Below are positions 23,739 through 32,395 of a stretch of DNA of 64,000 nucleotides, piece after piece. Below the pieces are notes generated by a model. The model was not told the DNA's origin. It did not search any database and was given only the letters and a program-made list of their open reading frames with translations. The position numbers and the translations under genes are program-made. The first letter of the stretch is position 1, and every line of letters begins with the position of its first letter. This DNA is from Rhizobium jaguaris (GTDB lineage Bacteria > Pseudomonadota > Alphaproteobacteria > Rhizobiales > Rhizobiaceae): NCBI RefSeq assembly GCF_003627755.1, contig NZ_CP032694.1, positions 3,215,501 through 3,279,500 of the forward strand, given 5' to 3'.

Positions 23739-23915
23739 CCCCCTCATCCGCCCTTCGGGCACCTTCTCCCCGAGGGGAGAAGGGGGAAAGCCGCTATGCC
23801 CTTCTACAGCATATTCGCGATCCTGGCTGATAAGATCTTGTTTGACATCGATGCCGCAGCAAGAATCCCCTTCTCCCCTCGGGGAGAAGGTGGCCCGAAG
23901 GGTCGGATGAGGGGG
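23739..23915. repeat. RIME-like intergenic element, copy A
   Basis: A 177-base unit begins CCCCCTCATCCGCCCTTCGG and ends with the inverse, GGGTCGGATGAGGGGG, with inner arms ACCTTCTCCCC/GGGGAGAAGGT. Its centre shares TTGTTTGACATCGATG with copy B. Such palindromic mosaics are common between genes in Rhizobium. Its right end forms the sequence directly in front of the DUF559 gene. Confidence 0.85.
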
Positions 23916-23924
23916 ACGCCACGG

Positions 23925-24356
23925 ATGCCGGACAACGACGACATCAGCAAACGCCGCCCGGGCAAAACCAGACAGGCGCGTAGACTTCGTCAGATTGAGA
24001 CGGAAGAGGAATATCGCCTCTGGAGCGACCTGCGTGACCGTCGTCTAAACGGATACAAATTTGCCAGACAAATTCCCCGTGGCCCCTATGTCGTTGATTT
24101 TCTCTGTCGCGACAAATTACTGATCGTTGAAATCGACGGCTTCCAGCATGCTGGATCTTTTTCCGATGTCATTCGGACGCAGTGGCTCAATACACACGGT
24201 TATTCGGTGTTGAGATTCTGGAATCATGAGATCACGAGGGAGCGCCGGGCGGTATTGGGGACAATTCTTGCAGCGCTCGAGGGGAAGATGCTCAAAACGG
24301 ACGATATTTTGCGCTTCCATCCTGCGATCCGACCACTGGGGGAAGCAGTCGAATGA
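23925..24356 (+). CDS. DUF559 protein, Vsr/restriction-endonuclease-like fold
   Basis: A 143-residue protein with the DUF559 domain, related to very-short-patch-repair and restriction endonucleases. The family signature is present: LWSDLRDRRLNGYKFARQIP, VVDFLCRDKLLIVEIDGFQH and NTHGYSVLRFWNHEI. The last strands hold the Asp/Glu residues expected of a PD-(D/E)XK-type site (Asp at VVDF, Glu at VEIDG). ATG 23925 is used; ATG 23907, six codons upstream, lies in the repeat. It is an isolated gene between two RIME-like units, inside an otherwise metabolic operon, and looks like an inserted cassette. The role is unknown. Confidence 0.88.
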   Translation: MPDNDDISKRRPGKTRQARRLRQIETEEEYRLWSDLRDRRLNGYKFARQIPRGPYVVDFLCRDKLLIVEIDGFQHAGSFSDVIRTQWLNTHGYSVLRFWNHEITRERRAVLGTILAALEGKMLKTDDILRFHPAIRPLGEAVE

Positions 24357-24370
24357 CGCGTTTGAACCAT

Positions 24371-24528
24371 CCCCCTCATCCGCCCTTCAGGCACCTTCTC
24401 CCCGAGGGGAGAAGGGGGCACCAACCAGCGCAGTCTTCGCTGGCTGGCTTTTGTTTGACATCGATGTCGCAACAGGAATCCTCTTCTCCCCTTCGGGAGA
24501 CGGTGGCCCGAAGGGTCGGATGAGGGGG
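24371..24528. repeat. RIME-like intergenic element, copy B
   Basis: A 158-base unit with the same terminal inverted repeats as copy A (CCCCCTCATCCGCCCTTC ... GGGTCGGATGAGGGGG) and the shared core TTGTTTGACATCGATG. It starts 14 bases after the DUF559 stop and is in the same orientation as copy A. The gene therefore lies between two direct copies. Confidence 0.85.
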
Positions 24529-24586
24529 CGGCGCAGATAAGGGAACGTCACAACTGCCAGAACTTCGAAAACAGGGAGCAAACACC

Positions 24587-26041
24587 ATGAGCACAGTCAT
24601 CAAGGGTGGAACCATCGTCACGGCCGATCTGACCTATAAGGCCGATGTCAAGATCGAGGGCGGCAAGATCGTCGAGATCGGGCAGAACCTGTCCGGCAAT
24701 GAAGTTCTCGACGCGTCCGGCTGCTATGTCATGCCCGGCGGCATCGACCCGCATACGCATCTCGAAATGCCGTTCATGGGCACCTATTCCTCCGACGATT
24801 TCGAGAGCGGCACGCGGGCGGCTCTTGCCGGCGGCACGACAATGGTGGTGGATTTCGCGCTCCCCTCGCCCGGCCAGTCGCTGCTCGAGGCATTGACCAT
24901 GTGGGACAACAAGTCGACGCGGGCAAACTGCGACTATTCCTTCCACATGGCAATTACCTGGTGGGGCGAGCAGGTCTTCAATGAGATGGAAGCCGTCGTC
25001 CGCGACAAGGGCATCAACACCTTCAAGCACTTCATGGCCTATAAAGGCGCGCTGATGGTGGATGACGACGAGATGTTCTCCTCCTTCCAACGCTGCGCCG
25101 AACTCGGTGCCCTCCCCCTCGTTCATGCCGAGAACGGGGACGTAGTGGCGCAGATGCAGGCGAAACTGCTTGCTGAAGGCAATAACGGCCCGGAAGCGCA
25201 CGCCTATTCCCGCCCGGCCGAAGTTGAGGGTGAAGCGACGAACCGCGCCATCATGATTGCGGATATGGCCGGCAGCCCAGTCTACATCGTCCATACCTCC
25301 TGCGAACAGGCGCATGAAGCCATTCGCCGCGCCCGCCAGAAAGGCATGCGCGTCTTTGGAGAGCCATTGATCCAGCACCTGACGCTCGATGAGAGCGAGT
25401 ATTCCAATCCCGATTGGGACCACGCCGCCCGCCGCGTCATGTCCCCACCCTTCCGCAACAAGCAGCACCAGGACAGCCTCTGGGCCGGCCTTGCCTCCGG
25501 TTCGCTGCAGGTGGTCGCCACTGACCATTGCGCCTTCACGACCGAACAGAAGCGCTTCGGCCTCGGCGACTTCACCAAGATCCCGAACGGCACCGGCGGC
25601 CTCGAAGACCGTATGCCGATGCTCTGGACCCATGGTGTCAACACTGGCCGTCTGACCATGAACGAGTTCGTGGCTGTGACATCGACCAATATCGCCAAGA
25701 TCCTCAACGTCTATCCGAAAAAGGGCGCGATCCTTGTCGGCGCCGACGCCGATATCGTCGTCTGGGATCCGAAGCGCACGAAGACCATCACCGCCAAGAC
25801 GCAGCAATCGGCGATCGACTACAATGTTTTCGAAGGCAAGCAGGTGACGGGCCTGCCGCGCTACACGCTAACCCGCGGCGTGGTTGCCATCGAGGAAAGC
25901 ACGGTCAAGACGCAGCAAGGCCATGGCGAATTCGTCAAGCGTGATCCTTTCACCGCTGTCAACCGCGCACTCTCGACCTGGAAAGATGTCACCGCGCCGC
26001 GCAAGGTTCAGCGCAGCGGCATCCCGGCGAGCGGGGTGTAA
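24587..26041 (+). CDS. hydA: Dihydropyrimidinase (D-hydantoinase)
   Basis: Amidohydrolase of 484 residues with a binuclear zinc centre that opens dihydrouracil to N-carbamoyl-beta-alanine, the second step of the pathway. Visible ligands are GGIDPHTHLEMPFMG (His-x-His), the lysine to be carbamylated in TFKHFMAYKGALM, LVHAENGDVV, IVHTSCEQAHE and ATDHCAFTTEQK (Asp). Length and order match the D-hydantoinase family. It is separated from the ureidopropionase gene by the DUF559/RIME insertion, so it may need its own promoter. It converges on the cupin gene. Confidence 0.95.
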   Translation: MSTVIKGGTIVTADLTYKADVKIEGGKIVEIGQNLSGNEVLDASGCYVMPGGIDPHTHLEMPFMGTYSSDDFESGTRAALAGGTTMVVDFALPSPGQSLLEALTMWDNKSTRANCDYSFHMAITWWGEQVFNEMEAVVRDKGINTFKHFMAYKGALMVDDDEMFSSFQRCAELGALPLVHAENGDVVAQMQAKLLAEGNNGPEAHAYSRPAEVEGEATNRAIMIADMAGSPVYIVHTSCEQAHEAIRRARQKGMRVFGEPLIQHLTLDESEYSNPDWDHAARRVMSPPFRNKQHQDSLWAGLASGSLQVVATDHCAFTTEQKRFGLGDFTKIPNGTGGLEDRMPMLWTHGVNTGRLTMNEFVAVTSTNIAKILNVYPKKGAILVGADADIVVWDPKRTKTITAKTQQSAIDYNVFEGKQVTGLPRYTLTRGVVAIEESTVKTQQGHGEFVKRDPFTAVNRALSTWKDVTAPRKVQRSGIPASGV

Positions 26042-26071
26042 CGCTTGGCAATGGCGTTCCAGTCCATCACC

Positions 26072-26485
26072 TCACAACGGCACATGCAGTTCCAGATCCG
26101 GCAGCAGGACGACGCTTTCCTGTTCGTTCGGATCGGTGCGGGCGATGATGGCTGTCGCCGGCTGGTCGCTGAGATTGGCGGGCAGATGCGGAACGCCGGC
26201 CGGAATGTAGAACATTTCGCCGGCGCAAACGACAACGTGTTCTTCCAATTGATCGCCAAACCAGCAATGCGTCTCGCCGGACAGCGCATAAATCGCCGTC
26301 TCATGCGACGCATGCAGGTGCGCCTTGGCGCGTCCGCCCGGCGGGATCGTCAGAAGATGCATGCGGATACCCGTCGAGCCGACTGTCTCGGCGGCAATCC
26401 CCTCAAAGTAGTTGAAGCCTTGTTTCCCGGCATAGGTGCTGCCGGGCTGCACGATGCGGCAGGTGGGCTTCGATGAAACGCTCAT
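26072..26485 (-). CDS. Cupin domain protein
   Basis: Single-domain cupin of 137 residues. Metal-binding motif 1 is GRAKAHLHASHETAIYALSG (with three histidines and a Glu) and motif 2 is GEMFYIPAGVPHLPAN. The fold suggests a small-molecule-binding or isomerase/dioxygenase-type protein in the cytosol. It lies between hydA and the ABC transporter genes on the opposite strand, with a 118-base divergent gap to the ATPase gene, so a link to pyrimidine or ureide use is possible. The substrate is unknown. Confidence 0.85.
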   Translation of the reverse strand: MSVSSKPTCRIVQPGSTYAGKQGFNYFEGIAAETVGSTGIRMHLLTIPPGGRAKAHLHASHETAIYALSGETHCWFGDQLEEHVVVCAGEMFYIPAGVPHLPANLSDQPATAIIARTDPNEQESVVLLPDLELHVPL

Positions 26486-26609
26486 GCCATTCCTCCATAA
26501 AATTCGATAGATCTGCGGCGGCCTCAGGTTCTAAAACCAACGCGATGCCGTGTAGAGTAACACGCAATCCGCCTCGACTGCGCGGCGAAAACATGACTGG
26601 TAGGTGTTA

Positions 26610-27401
26610 ATGACGTCATCCGCTCCCTCCGTCGTCTCCGCGCGGAACCTCTGCCTCACCTATGAGACAAATGACGGGCCGGTGCATGCGCTGAGCAATG
26701 TCGATCTCGACGTGCGGAAGGGCGATTTCGTCTCCTTCATCGGTCCGTCCGGCTGCGGCAAGACCACGTTTCTGCGTGTCATCGCCGATCTCGAGCGCAA
26801 GACCTCCGGCGACGTCACCGTCAACGGCATGACGCCGGAAGAGGCGCGCAGCGCTCGCGCCTATGGCTATGTCTTTCAAGCGCCTGCCCTTTATCCCTGG
26901 CGCACGATCGAAAAGAATATCGCCCTGCCGCTGGAGATCATGGGCTATGCCAGGAGCGAACACACCAAGCGCATCGCCCAGACGCTGGATCTGGTCAACC
27001 TCGCCGGCTTTGCGCACAAATACCCCTGGCAGCTCTCCGGCGGCATGCAGCAGCGCGCCTCGATCGCCCGCGCACTCGCCTTTGACGCCGACCTGCTGCT
27101 GATGGACGAGCCCTTCGGTGCCCTCGACGAAATCGTTCGCGATCACCTCAATGAAGAGCTGCTGAAACTCTGGAAGCGAACGAACAAGACCATCTGTTTC
27201 GTAACGCACTCTATCCCGGAAGCGGTCTATCTCTCCACCAAGATCGTCGTCATGTCGCCCCGTCCCGGCCGCGTCACCGATGTCATCGAATCCACCCTTC
27301 CGCTCGAACGCCCGCTGGGCATTCGCGAAACCCCTGAATTCCTGGAAATCGCACACCGTGTCCGCGAAGGACTGAGGGCGGGACATAGTTATGAGGAATA
27401 G
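26610..27401 (+). CDS. ABC transporter ATP-binding protein (nitrate/taurine/NMT1-type importer)
   Basis: ATPase of 263 residues in the SsuB/TauB/ThiZ-like family. Walker A is GPSGCGKTT, the Q-loop is VFQAPALYPWRTI, the signature LSGGMQQRASIARAL, Walker B LLLMDEPFGALDE and the H-loop FVTHSIPEAVY. It energises uptake by the two permeases downstream. ATG 26610 is chosen because AGG lies five bases before it; a GTG at 26604 adds two residues. It is the first gene of a five-gene transport operon. In this context the substrate is probably a pyrimidine or its breakdown product. Confidence 0.9.
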   Translation: MTSSAPSVVSARNLCLTYETNDGPVHALSNVDLDVRKGDFVSFIGPSGCGKTTFLRVIADLERKTSGDVTVNGMTPEEARSARAYGYVFQAPALYPWRTIEKNIALPLEIMGYARSEHTKRIAQTLDLVNLAGFAHKYPWQLSGGMQQRASIARALAFDADLLLMDEPFGALDEIVRDHLNEELLKLWKRTNKTICFVTHSIPEAVYLSTKIVVMSPRPGRVTDVIESTLPLERPLGIRETPEFLEIAHRVREGLRAGHSYEE

Positions 27402-27410
27402 GATCACACG

Positions 27411-27746
27411 ATGAACCCGCAATTCCTCCTCTGGCTTACCGGCGCCATGGCGATCTTCATTGGTGGCGCGACCGCCTCGCGGGCTTATATCGCCAACAAC
27501 AACATATTGGTCCTTGTTCTGGCGCTCTGCCTCTATTGCGTCGGCAATCTGATGATGGTCCGGCTGATGCGCGAGGGTGGGCTGGGGCTGGCGATTTCCG
27601 CCTCCGCCATCGCCCAGCTCGTGGTCGTCAACATCGTTGCCTTCATCGTCTTTGGCGAGCGTCTCAGCCTGCCGCAGCTCGCCGGCGTCGGGCTCGGCAT
27701 TGTCGCGATGGTGCTGATGCTGTTTTCGGCGGAAAGAGGGGCGTGA
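27411..27746 (+). CDS. Small multidrug-resistance-like (EmrE/DMT) membrane protein
   Basis: A 111-residue protein with four membrane helices and a GLGIVAMVLMLFS end, the size and layout of SMR/DMT-superfamily proteins. The Glu usually placed in helix 1 for proton-coupled drug export is missing (MNPQFLLWLTGAMAIFIGGA has no acidic residue). It is therefore not a typical EmrE pump. It lies nine bases behind the ATPase gene and two bases before the first permease, so it belongs to the transport operon. The role could be an accessory subunit or an exporter for a metabolite. Confidence 0.75.
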   Translation: MNPQFLLWLTGAMAIFIGGATASRAYIANNNILVLVLALCLYCVGNLMMVRLMREGGLGLAISASAIAQLVVVNIVAFIVFGERLSLPQLAGVGLGIVAMVLMLFSAERGA

Positions 27747-27748
27747 CC

Positions 27749-28636
27749 ATGGAGAAGGAGCAATTCTTCAAACACAAATTTCTGCCGGTTACGACCATCG
27801 TGCTCGCAATCCTCGTGTTGTGGTACGCCTTTGCCATCATTCTCAACACCCCGTTCCAGCGCGATCTTGATCGGCGCGCCAACGTCACTTCCGGCAGGAT
27901 GGAATTCATCGGCAAGACGCTTGCGCAGCCGAAGCCGGTCCTGCCGGCGCCGCATCAGGTGGCGCAGAACGTCTTCGAAAACACCTTTCTGAGACCCCCG
28001 ACCAGCAACCGCAGTCTCGTCTACAATGCCTGGGTGACATTATCCTCCACAGCGGTCGGTTTCGCTTTCGGCACCCTGCTCGGCATTCTCATTGCCGTCG
28101 GCATCGTGCATCTTGTCGCGCTCGACCGTAGCCTGATGCCGTGGATCATAGCATCGCAGACCGTGCCGATCCTGGCTATCGCGCCGATGGTCATCGTTGT
28201 CCTCGCCGCGGTCAACATTACCGGCCTGATCCCAAAAGCGTTGATCTCGACCTATCTTTCCTTCTTTCCCGTCGCCGTTGGCATGGTGAAGGGACTGCGC
28301 TCGCCGGAAGTCATGCACCTCGACCTGATGCGCACCTATAATGCTAGCGCCGCGCAGACTTTCTGGAAGCTGCGCGTGCCCGCTTCGATCCCCTTTCTTT
28401 TCACCTCGATGAAAGTTGCGATTGCCGCGAGCCTTGTCGGCGCCATTGTCGGCGAATTGCCGACCGGTGCCGTTGCCGGTATCGGCGCGAAGCTGCTCGC
28501 AGGGTCCTATTACAGCCAGACGATCGATATCTGGGCGGCGCTTGTCGCCGGCTCGGTACTGGCGGCAGCCCTTGTCGCCATCGTCAGCATCGTGGCCCGC
28601 ATCGTCGATCGCTCGATGGGAGGCAGGCCGGCATGA
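27749..28636 (+). CDS. ABC transporter permease (first of two)
   Basis: Inner-membrane permease of 295 residues, BPD_transp_1 family (SsuC/TauC/ThiX-like). One N-terminal helix (TTIVLAILVLWYAFAI) is followed by a long periplasmic stretch and about five more helices. The ATPase-coupling loop is YNASAAQTFWKLRVPASIPF and ends IVGELPTG. ATG 27749 is two bases after the SMR-like gene; the longer frame from 27536 lies inside that gene. It overlaps the second permease by four bases. Confidence 0.88.
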   Translation: MEKEQFFKHKFLPVTTIVLAILVLWYAFAIILNTPFQRDLDRRANVTSGRMEFIGKTLAQPKPVLPAPHQVAQNVFENTFLRPPTSNRSLVYNAWVTLSSTAVGFAFGTLLGILIAVGIVHLVALDRSLMPWIIASQTVPILAIAPMVIVVLAAVNITGLIPKALISTYLSFFPVAVGMVKGLRSPEVMHLDLMRTYNASAAQTFWKLRVPASIPFLFTSMKVAIAASLVGAIVGELPTGAVAGIGAKLLAGSYYSQTIDIWAALVAGSVLAAALVAIVSIVARIVDRSMGGRPA

Positions 28637-29766
28637 AGGGCATTCATCTTTCCTGGCAGGGCCTGCTCGCCCTCCTCCTCTGCCTCGCTGCCATCGCCAT
28701 GCTGCCGTTGCTTACGGAGGACGCGGTTGCTCCCTTTACCGGTGGCGTGACCATCCTCACCTTGCTGCTGGTCGCCGTTGCCGCCGCGATTTCCTTCATC
28801 AATCTGTCGTCGGCATTGTCCGCTACAGTCCTCTTCATCGGCGCGCATGGAGCTGCATGGTTGCTGCTTTCGGGGATCACCGGAAACGAAGGCGAAGCGC
28901 GCCTGTCCTTCTTCCTGCTGATCGCCGCCGCCTGGCTGCTCGCCTGGCGCTGCGTCTCCGTGCTGTCCACGATCCGGCCGCGTTCACCTGCGGGCAATTA
29001 TGGCCTGCGGCTGCTCATTCCGGCAATCTTCGGCGCATGGATATTGATCATCTGGGAAGCCGCCACCCGTGGCGCCGGCATCCCTTTCATCCTGCTGCCG
29101 CCGCCGGGCGCCATCGGGGCGCGGATCGCCGGCTCCATCCCGACCCTCTGGACCGACGTGCAGCAGACGATCTTCAAATCGGTACTGATCGGCTACATCA
29201 TCGGCTGCGCAAGCGGCTTCGTCGTCGCCATTCTTGCCGATCGCGTCGCATTTCTCCGTCATGGCCTGCTGCCGATCGGCAATCTGGTCTCGGCCTTGCC
29301 GATCATTGGTGTCGCTCCGATCATGGTCATGTGGTTTGGCTTCGACTGGCAGTCGAAGGCCGCCGTTGTCGTCATCATGACCTTCTTTCCGATGCTGGTG
29401 AACACGGTCGCCGGCCTTGCCGCTGCCGGCAATATGGAGCGCGACCTGATGCGCACCTACGCGTCGAGCTATTCGCAAACGCTGCTCAAGCTTCGCCTGC
29501 CGGCCGCCGCGCCCTTTATTTTCAATGCGCTAAAGATCAACTCGACCTTGGCCCTGATCGGTGCCATCGTGGCGGAGTTCTTTGGCACACCCATGTCGGG
29601 CATGGGCTTCCGCATCTCGACCGAAATCGGCCGGATGAATGTCGACATGGTCTGGGCGGAAATCGCGGTCGCCGCGGTTGCGGGATCCGTCTTCTACGGT
29701 ATCGTCGCCATTCTGGAGAGGATGACGACGTTCTGGCATCCGTCTATCCGTGGTGGGCAGACGTAG
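28633..29766 (+). CDS. ABC transporter permease (second of two)
   Basis: Inner-membrane permease of 377 residues. The C-terminal 250 residues are the BPD_transp_1 domain with the coupling loop YASSYSQTLLKLRLPAAAPF and a final EFFGTPMSGMG. The first 120 residues add three or more hydrophobic helices, a feature of the permease pairs for NMT1-type binding proteins. Its start ATG overlaps the previous stop (ATGA). It works with the permease before it as a heterodimer. Confidence 0.88.
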   Translation: MKGIHLSWQGLLALLLCLAAIAMLPLLTEDAVAPFTGGVTILTLLLVAVAAAISFINLSSALSATVLFIGAHGAAWLLLSGITGNEGEARLSFFLLIAAAWLLAWRCVSVLSTIRPRSPAGNYGLRLLIPAIFGAWILIIWEAATRGAGIPFILLPPPGAIGARIAGSIPTLWTDVQQTIFKSVLIGYIIGCASGFVVAILADRVAFLRHGLLPIGNLVSALPIIGVAPIMVMWFGFDWQSKAAVVVIMTFFPMLVNTVAGLAAAGNMERDLMRTYASSYSQTLLKLRLPAAAPFIFNALKINSTLALIGAIVAEFFGTPMSGMGFRISTEIGRMNVDMVWAEIAVAAVAGSVFYGIVAILERMTTFWHPSIRGGQT

Positions 29767-29823
29767 CCTGAGATCCCGGCCAAAGGATCAAGGCATAACT
29801 TCAGAGGGAAAAGGATAAAAAAT

Positions 29824-30792
29824 ATGAAAAAACTGGTGGTCGCATTGATGGCAAGCGCAATGGCGCTGGCCGCAGCACAGGCAGCGATGGCTGCCGACAA
29901 AGTGACGCTGCAGTTGAAATGGGTGGCGCAAGGTCAGTTCGGCGGCTACTTCGTCGCCAAGGACAAGGGCTTCTATAAAGAGGAAGGCCTCGACGTCGAT
30001 ATCAAGCCGGGCGGTCCGGATATCGCGCCGGAACAGGTGATTGCCGGCGGCGGCGCCGATGTCATCGTCGACTGGATGGGTGGCGCCCTGGTCGCGCGCG
30101 AAAAAGGCGTTCCGCTGATCAACATCGCCCAGCCCTACAACAAGTCCGGCCTGGAGCTGATCTGCCCGAAGGACGGCCCGGTGAAGACCGAAGCCGACTT
30201 CAAGGGCCATACGCTCGGCGTCTGGTTCTTCGGCAACGAATATCCCTTCTTCGCCTGGATGCACAAGATCGGTCTGAAGACCGATGGCGGCAAGGATGGT
30301 GTCACCGTCCTGAAGCAGAGCTTCGACGTTCAGCCGCTCGTTCAGAAGCAGGCCGACTGCATCTCGGTCATGACCTATAACGAATATTGGCAGGCGGTCG
30401 ATGCCGGCTTCAAGCCGGAAGACCTGATCGTCTTCAACTACACCAAACTCGGGAACGACCTTCTGGAAGACGGCTTGTATGTCAACGAGGACAAGCTGAA
30501 GGACCCGAAGTTCAAGGCCGACATGGTCAAGTTCGTCCGCGCTTCGATGAAGGGCTGGAAATACGCCGTCGAACATCCGGATGAAGCCGCCGAAATCGTC
30601 ATGGACAATGGCGGCCAGGACGAAAATCACCAGAAGCGCATGATGGGCGAAGTCGCCAAGTTGATCGGCACCGGCAAGCTCGACGAGAAACTCTACGATC
30701 GCACGGTGGCCGCCCTTCTCGACCAGAAGATCATCAACAAGAAGCCGACGGGCGCCTATACACACGAGATCACCGACGCCGCACTGAAATAG
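29824..30792 (+). CDS. ABC transporter substrate-binding protein, NMT1/THI5-like
   Basis: Periplasmic binding protein of 322 residues. The signal peptide is MKKLVVALMASAMALAAAQA with cleavage near AMAAD. The mature protein has the NMT1/THI5 pattern: LQLKWVAQGQFGGYFVAKDK, GFYKEEGLDVDIKPGG and LGVWFFGNEYPFF. Members of this group bind pyrimidine precursors, pyrimidines or riboflavin. With the rutR, preTA and hydA genes here, uptake of uracil, thymine or a related ureide is likely but not shown. It is the last gene of the operon, followed by a terminator. Confidence 0.88.
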   Translation: MKKLVVALMASAMALAAAQAAMAADKVTLQLKWVAQGQFGGYFVAKDKGFYKEEGLDVDIKPGGPDIAPEQVIAGGGADVIVDWMGGALVAREKGVPLINIAQPYNKSGLELICPKDGPVKTEADFKGHTLGVWFFGNEYPFFAWMHKIGLKTDGGKDGVTVLKQSFDVQPLVQKQADCISVMTYNEYWQAVDAGFKPEDLIVFNYTKLGNDLLEDGLYVNEDKLKDPKFKADMVKFVRASMKGWKYAVEHPDEAAEIVMDNGGQDENHQKRMMGEVAKLIGTGKLDEKLYDRTVAALLDQKIINKKPTGAYTHEITDAALK

Positions 30793-30812
30793 TCCGACGC
30801 CGAAAACTGTCG

Positions 30813-30846
30813 AAACGCGCAAGGTTCACGCTTCGCGCGTTTTTTT
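30813..30846 (+). terminator. Rho-independent terminator of the transport operon
   Basis: AAACGCGC (30813-30820) faces GCGCGTTT (30835-30842), and the T-run TTTTTT continues to 30846. It lies 21 bases after the binding-protein stop. The following 344 bases (30847-31190) hold no gene I can support, only the leader of the RND genes. Confidence 0.85.
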
Positions 30847-31190
30847 CATTTTGTAACAGCAGCGATAAAAGACTGGCTTTGTTACCGCGTTTGCCTGAAA
30901 AGCCATGCTTCGATCAAGCATGTGAATGCCGACATCACCGGCGCGTAATTGATTTGCAATGCAACGCCCTTTAGAATTGCGTGCGAAGCAGAAATCATTT
31001 TCTCGTGATCTTGCAGGATTTGGAAATCGTTCCCACCTAATGGGACAAATTGAGGATGAGGGACTTGCAGGCATGAAAGACGGATATTGATCCGCCGGAA
31101 AGAGCCGGCCCCGCACGCATTGATCCCCCGTGCTCGCGACGGAAAATAGCGAGATCCCGTTTACACACATACCGAACTGGAATTGAACGC

Positions 31191-32381
31191 ATGGCCTTTA
31201 CGCCGCACAGATTTTTGAGCACGACTGCAATGTTGCTTGTTCTCCTGACGGCACCGGCGGCTCTAGCCGAAGAGCCCACTGTCACTGCGCCGAAGCAGAA
31301 TCTACCAGCGATCGTCGTCACGCAGGCCATGACGCGCAAGCTCACCGACAAGGTTGTCGCCACTGGCACGGTGAAAGCCGTGGAAGAGGTTTATATTCAG
31401 CCGCAGGTCGACGGCCTGTCGATCCGCTCGCTGAATGCCGATGTTGGCGACAGGGTCGAGGCGAACAGCACGCTTGCCACGCTGAACGACGACGCTTTGG
31501 TTCTGCAGAAGAGTCAGATGGAGGCAACGAAGGCCAAGGGCGAAGCAACGCTTGCCCAGTTGCACGCGCAGCTCAGTGAGGCCCACGCCAATGCGGATGA
31601 GGCAGAATTGCAGCGCGTCCGCGCCGTTGCCATGGGCGCCAAGGGCACCGTCTCGACCTCGTCGGTTGAGCAAGCGAATGCGGCGGCTGCCGCCAACAAG
31701 GCGCGCGAGGCCTCGGCCGAGCAGGCAATCGCGGTTGCCGAAGCCGATCTCAAGGTCATCGACAGCCAGATCGCCGATACCGACCTGAAGCTTGCCCGCA
31801 CCGGCGTCAAGACGCCTGTCGCAGGCACCGTCGCTTCGCGCAATGCCCGCGTCGGCGCTATCGCGAACGGCACTGGCGATCCGCTGTTCACCATCATCCG
31901 CGACAGCGATTTGGAGCTGGTGGTGGATGTCTCGGAGAGCGATATCACCAAGATTACTCTTGGCCAGAAGGCGTTGATCTTGCTTTCCGGCAGCCGCGAA
32001 AAGCTTACCGGCTCCGTCCGTCTTGTTGCGCCGATTGTCGATGCGGTCACCCGCCTCGGCGCGGTGCACATCTCCATCGATGACGACGAAAAAGCGCGCG
32101 CAGGCATGTATGGCAGCGCTGAGATCATCGTCCGCGAGACACAGGGCGTCACCCTGCCGTTGACGGCCGTCTACACGGACGAAAATGGCTCTTCCGCGCG
32201 CAAGGTCGAAAATGGGGTCGTAAAATTCGTCAACGTTCAAACCGGCATTCAGGACGGCGGCTATGTCGAAATCGTCAACGGCCTGAAGGATGGTGACGAA
32301 GTCGTCGCCAAAGCCGGTGCCTATGTCCGTGACGGGGATCACATCACCCCCGTCAAAGAAGCTCCGCAAGCGTCCAACTGA
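31191..32381 (+). CDS. RND efflux system periplasmic adaptor subunit (MFP)
   Basis: Membrane fusion protein of 396 residues that links an inner-membrane RND pump to an outer-membrane channel. A signal sequence (TTAMLLVLLTAPAALAEE) is followed by the lipoyl half-motifs around VIATGTV-like VVATGTVKAVEEVYIQP and GVKTPVAGTVASRNARVGAI. Between them lies a coiled-coil hairpin rich in Ala and Glu (about 110-200), then beta-barrel and membrane-proximal domains (ITLGQKALILLSGSREKLTG). It precedes the pump gene by 14 bases. No TolC-like gene is nearby, so a shared outer-membrane channel is expected. Confidence 0.9.
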   Translation: MAFTPHRFLSTTAMLLVLLTAPAALAEEPTVTAPKQNLPAIVVTQAMTRKLTDKVVATGTVKAVEEVYIQPQVDGLSIRSLNADVGDRVEANSTLATLNDDALVLQKSQMEATKAKGEATLAQLHAQLSEAHANADEAELQRVRAVAMGAKGTVSTSSVEQANAAAAANKAREASAEQAIAVAEADLKVIDSQIADTDLKLARTGVKTPVAGTVASRNARVGAIANGTGDPLFTIIRDSDLELVVDVSESDITKITLGQKALILLSGSREKLTGSVRLVAPIVDAVTRLGAVHISIDDDEKARAGMYGSAEIIVRETQGVTLPLTAVYTDENGSSARKVENGVVKFVNVQTGIQDGGYVEIVNGLKDGDEVVAKAGAYVRDGDHITPVKEAPQASN

Positions 32382-32395
32382 GCGAGAACGGCAAG

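Noticed and set aside
23115..24356. Long 413-codon model for the DUF559 gene
   Set aside because: The first 270 codons run in another frame of the ureidopropionase gene and through the repeat; only the last 143 codons match the DUF559 family.
27536..28636. Extended N-terminus of the first ABC permease
   Set aside because: The added codons read through the SMR-like gene in another frame; ATG 27749 is the natural start.
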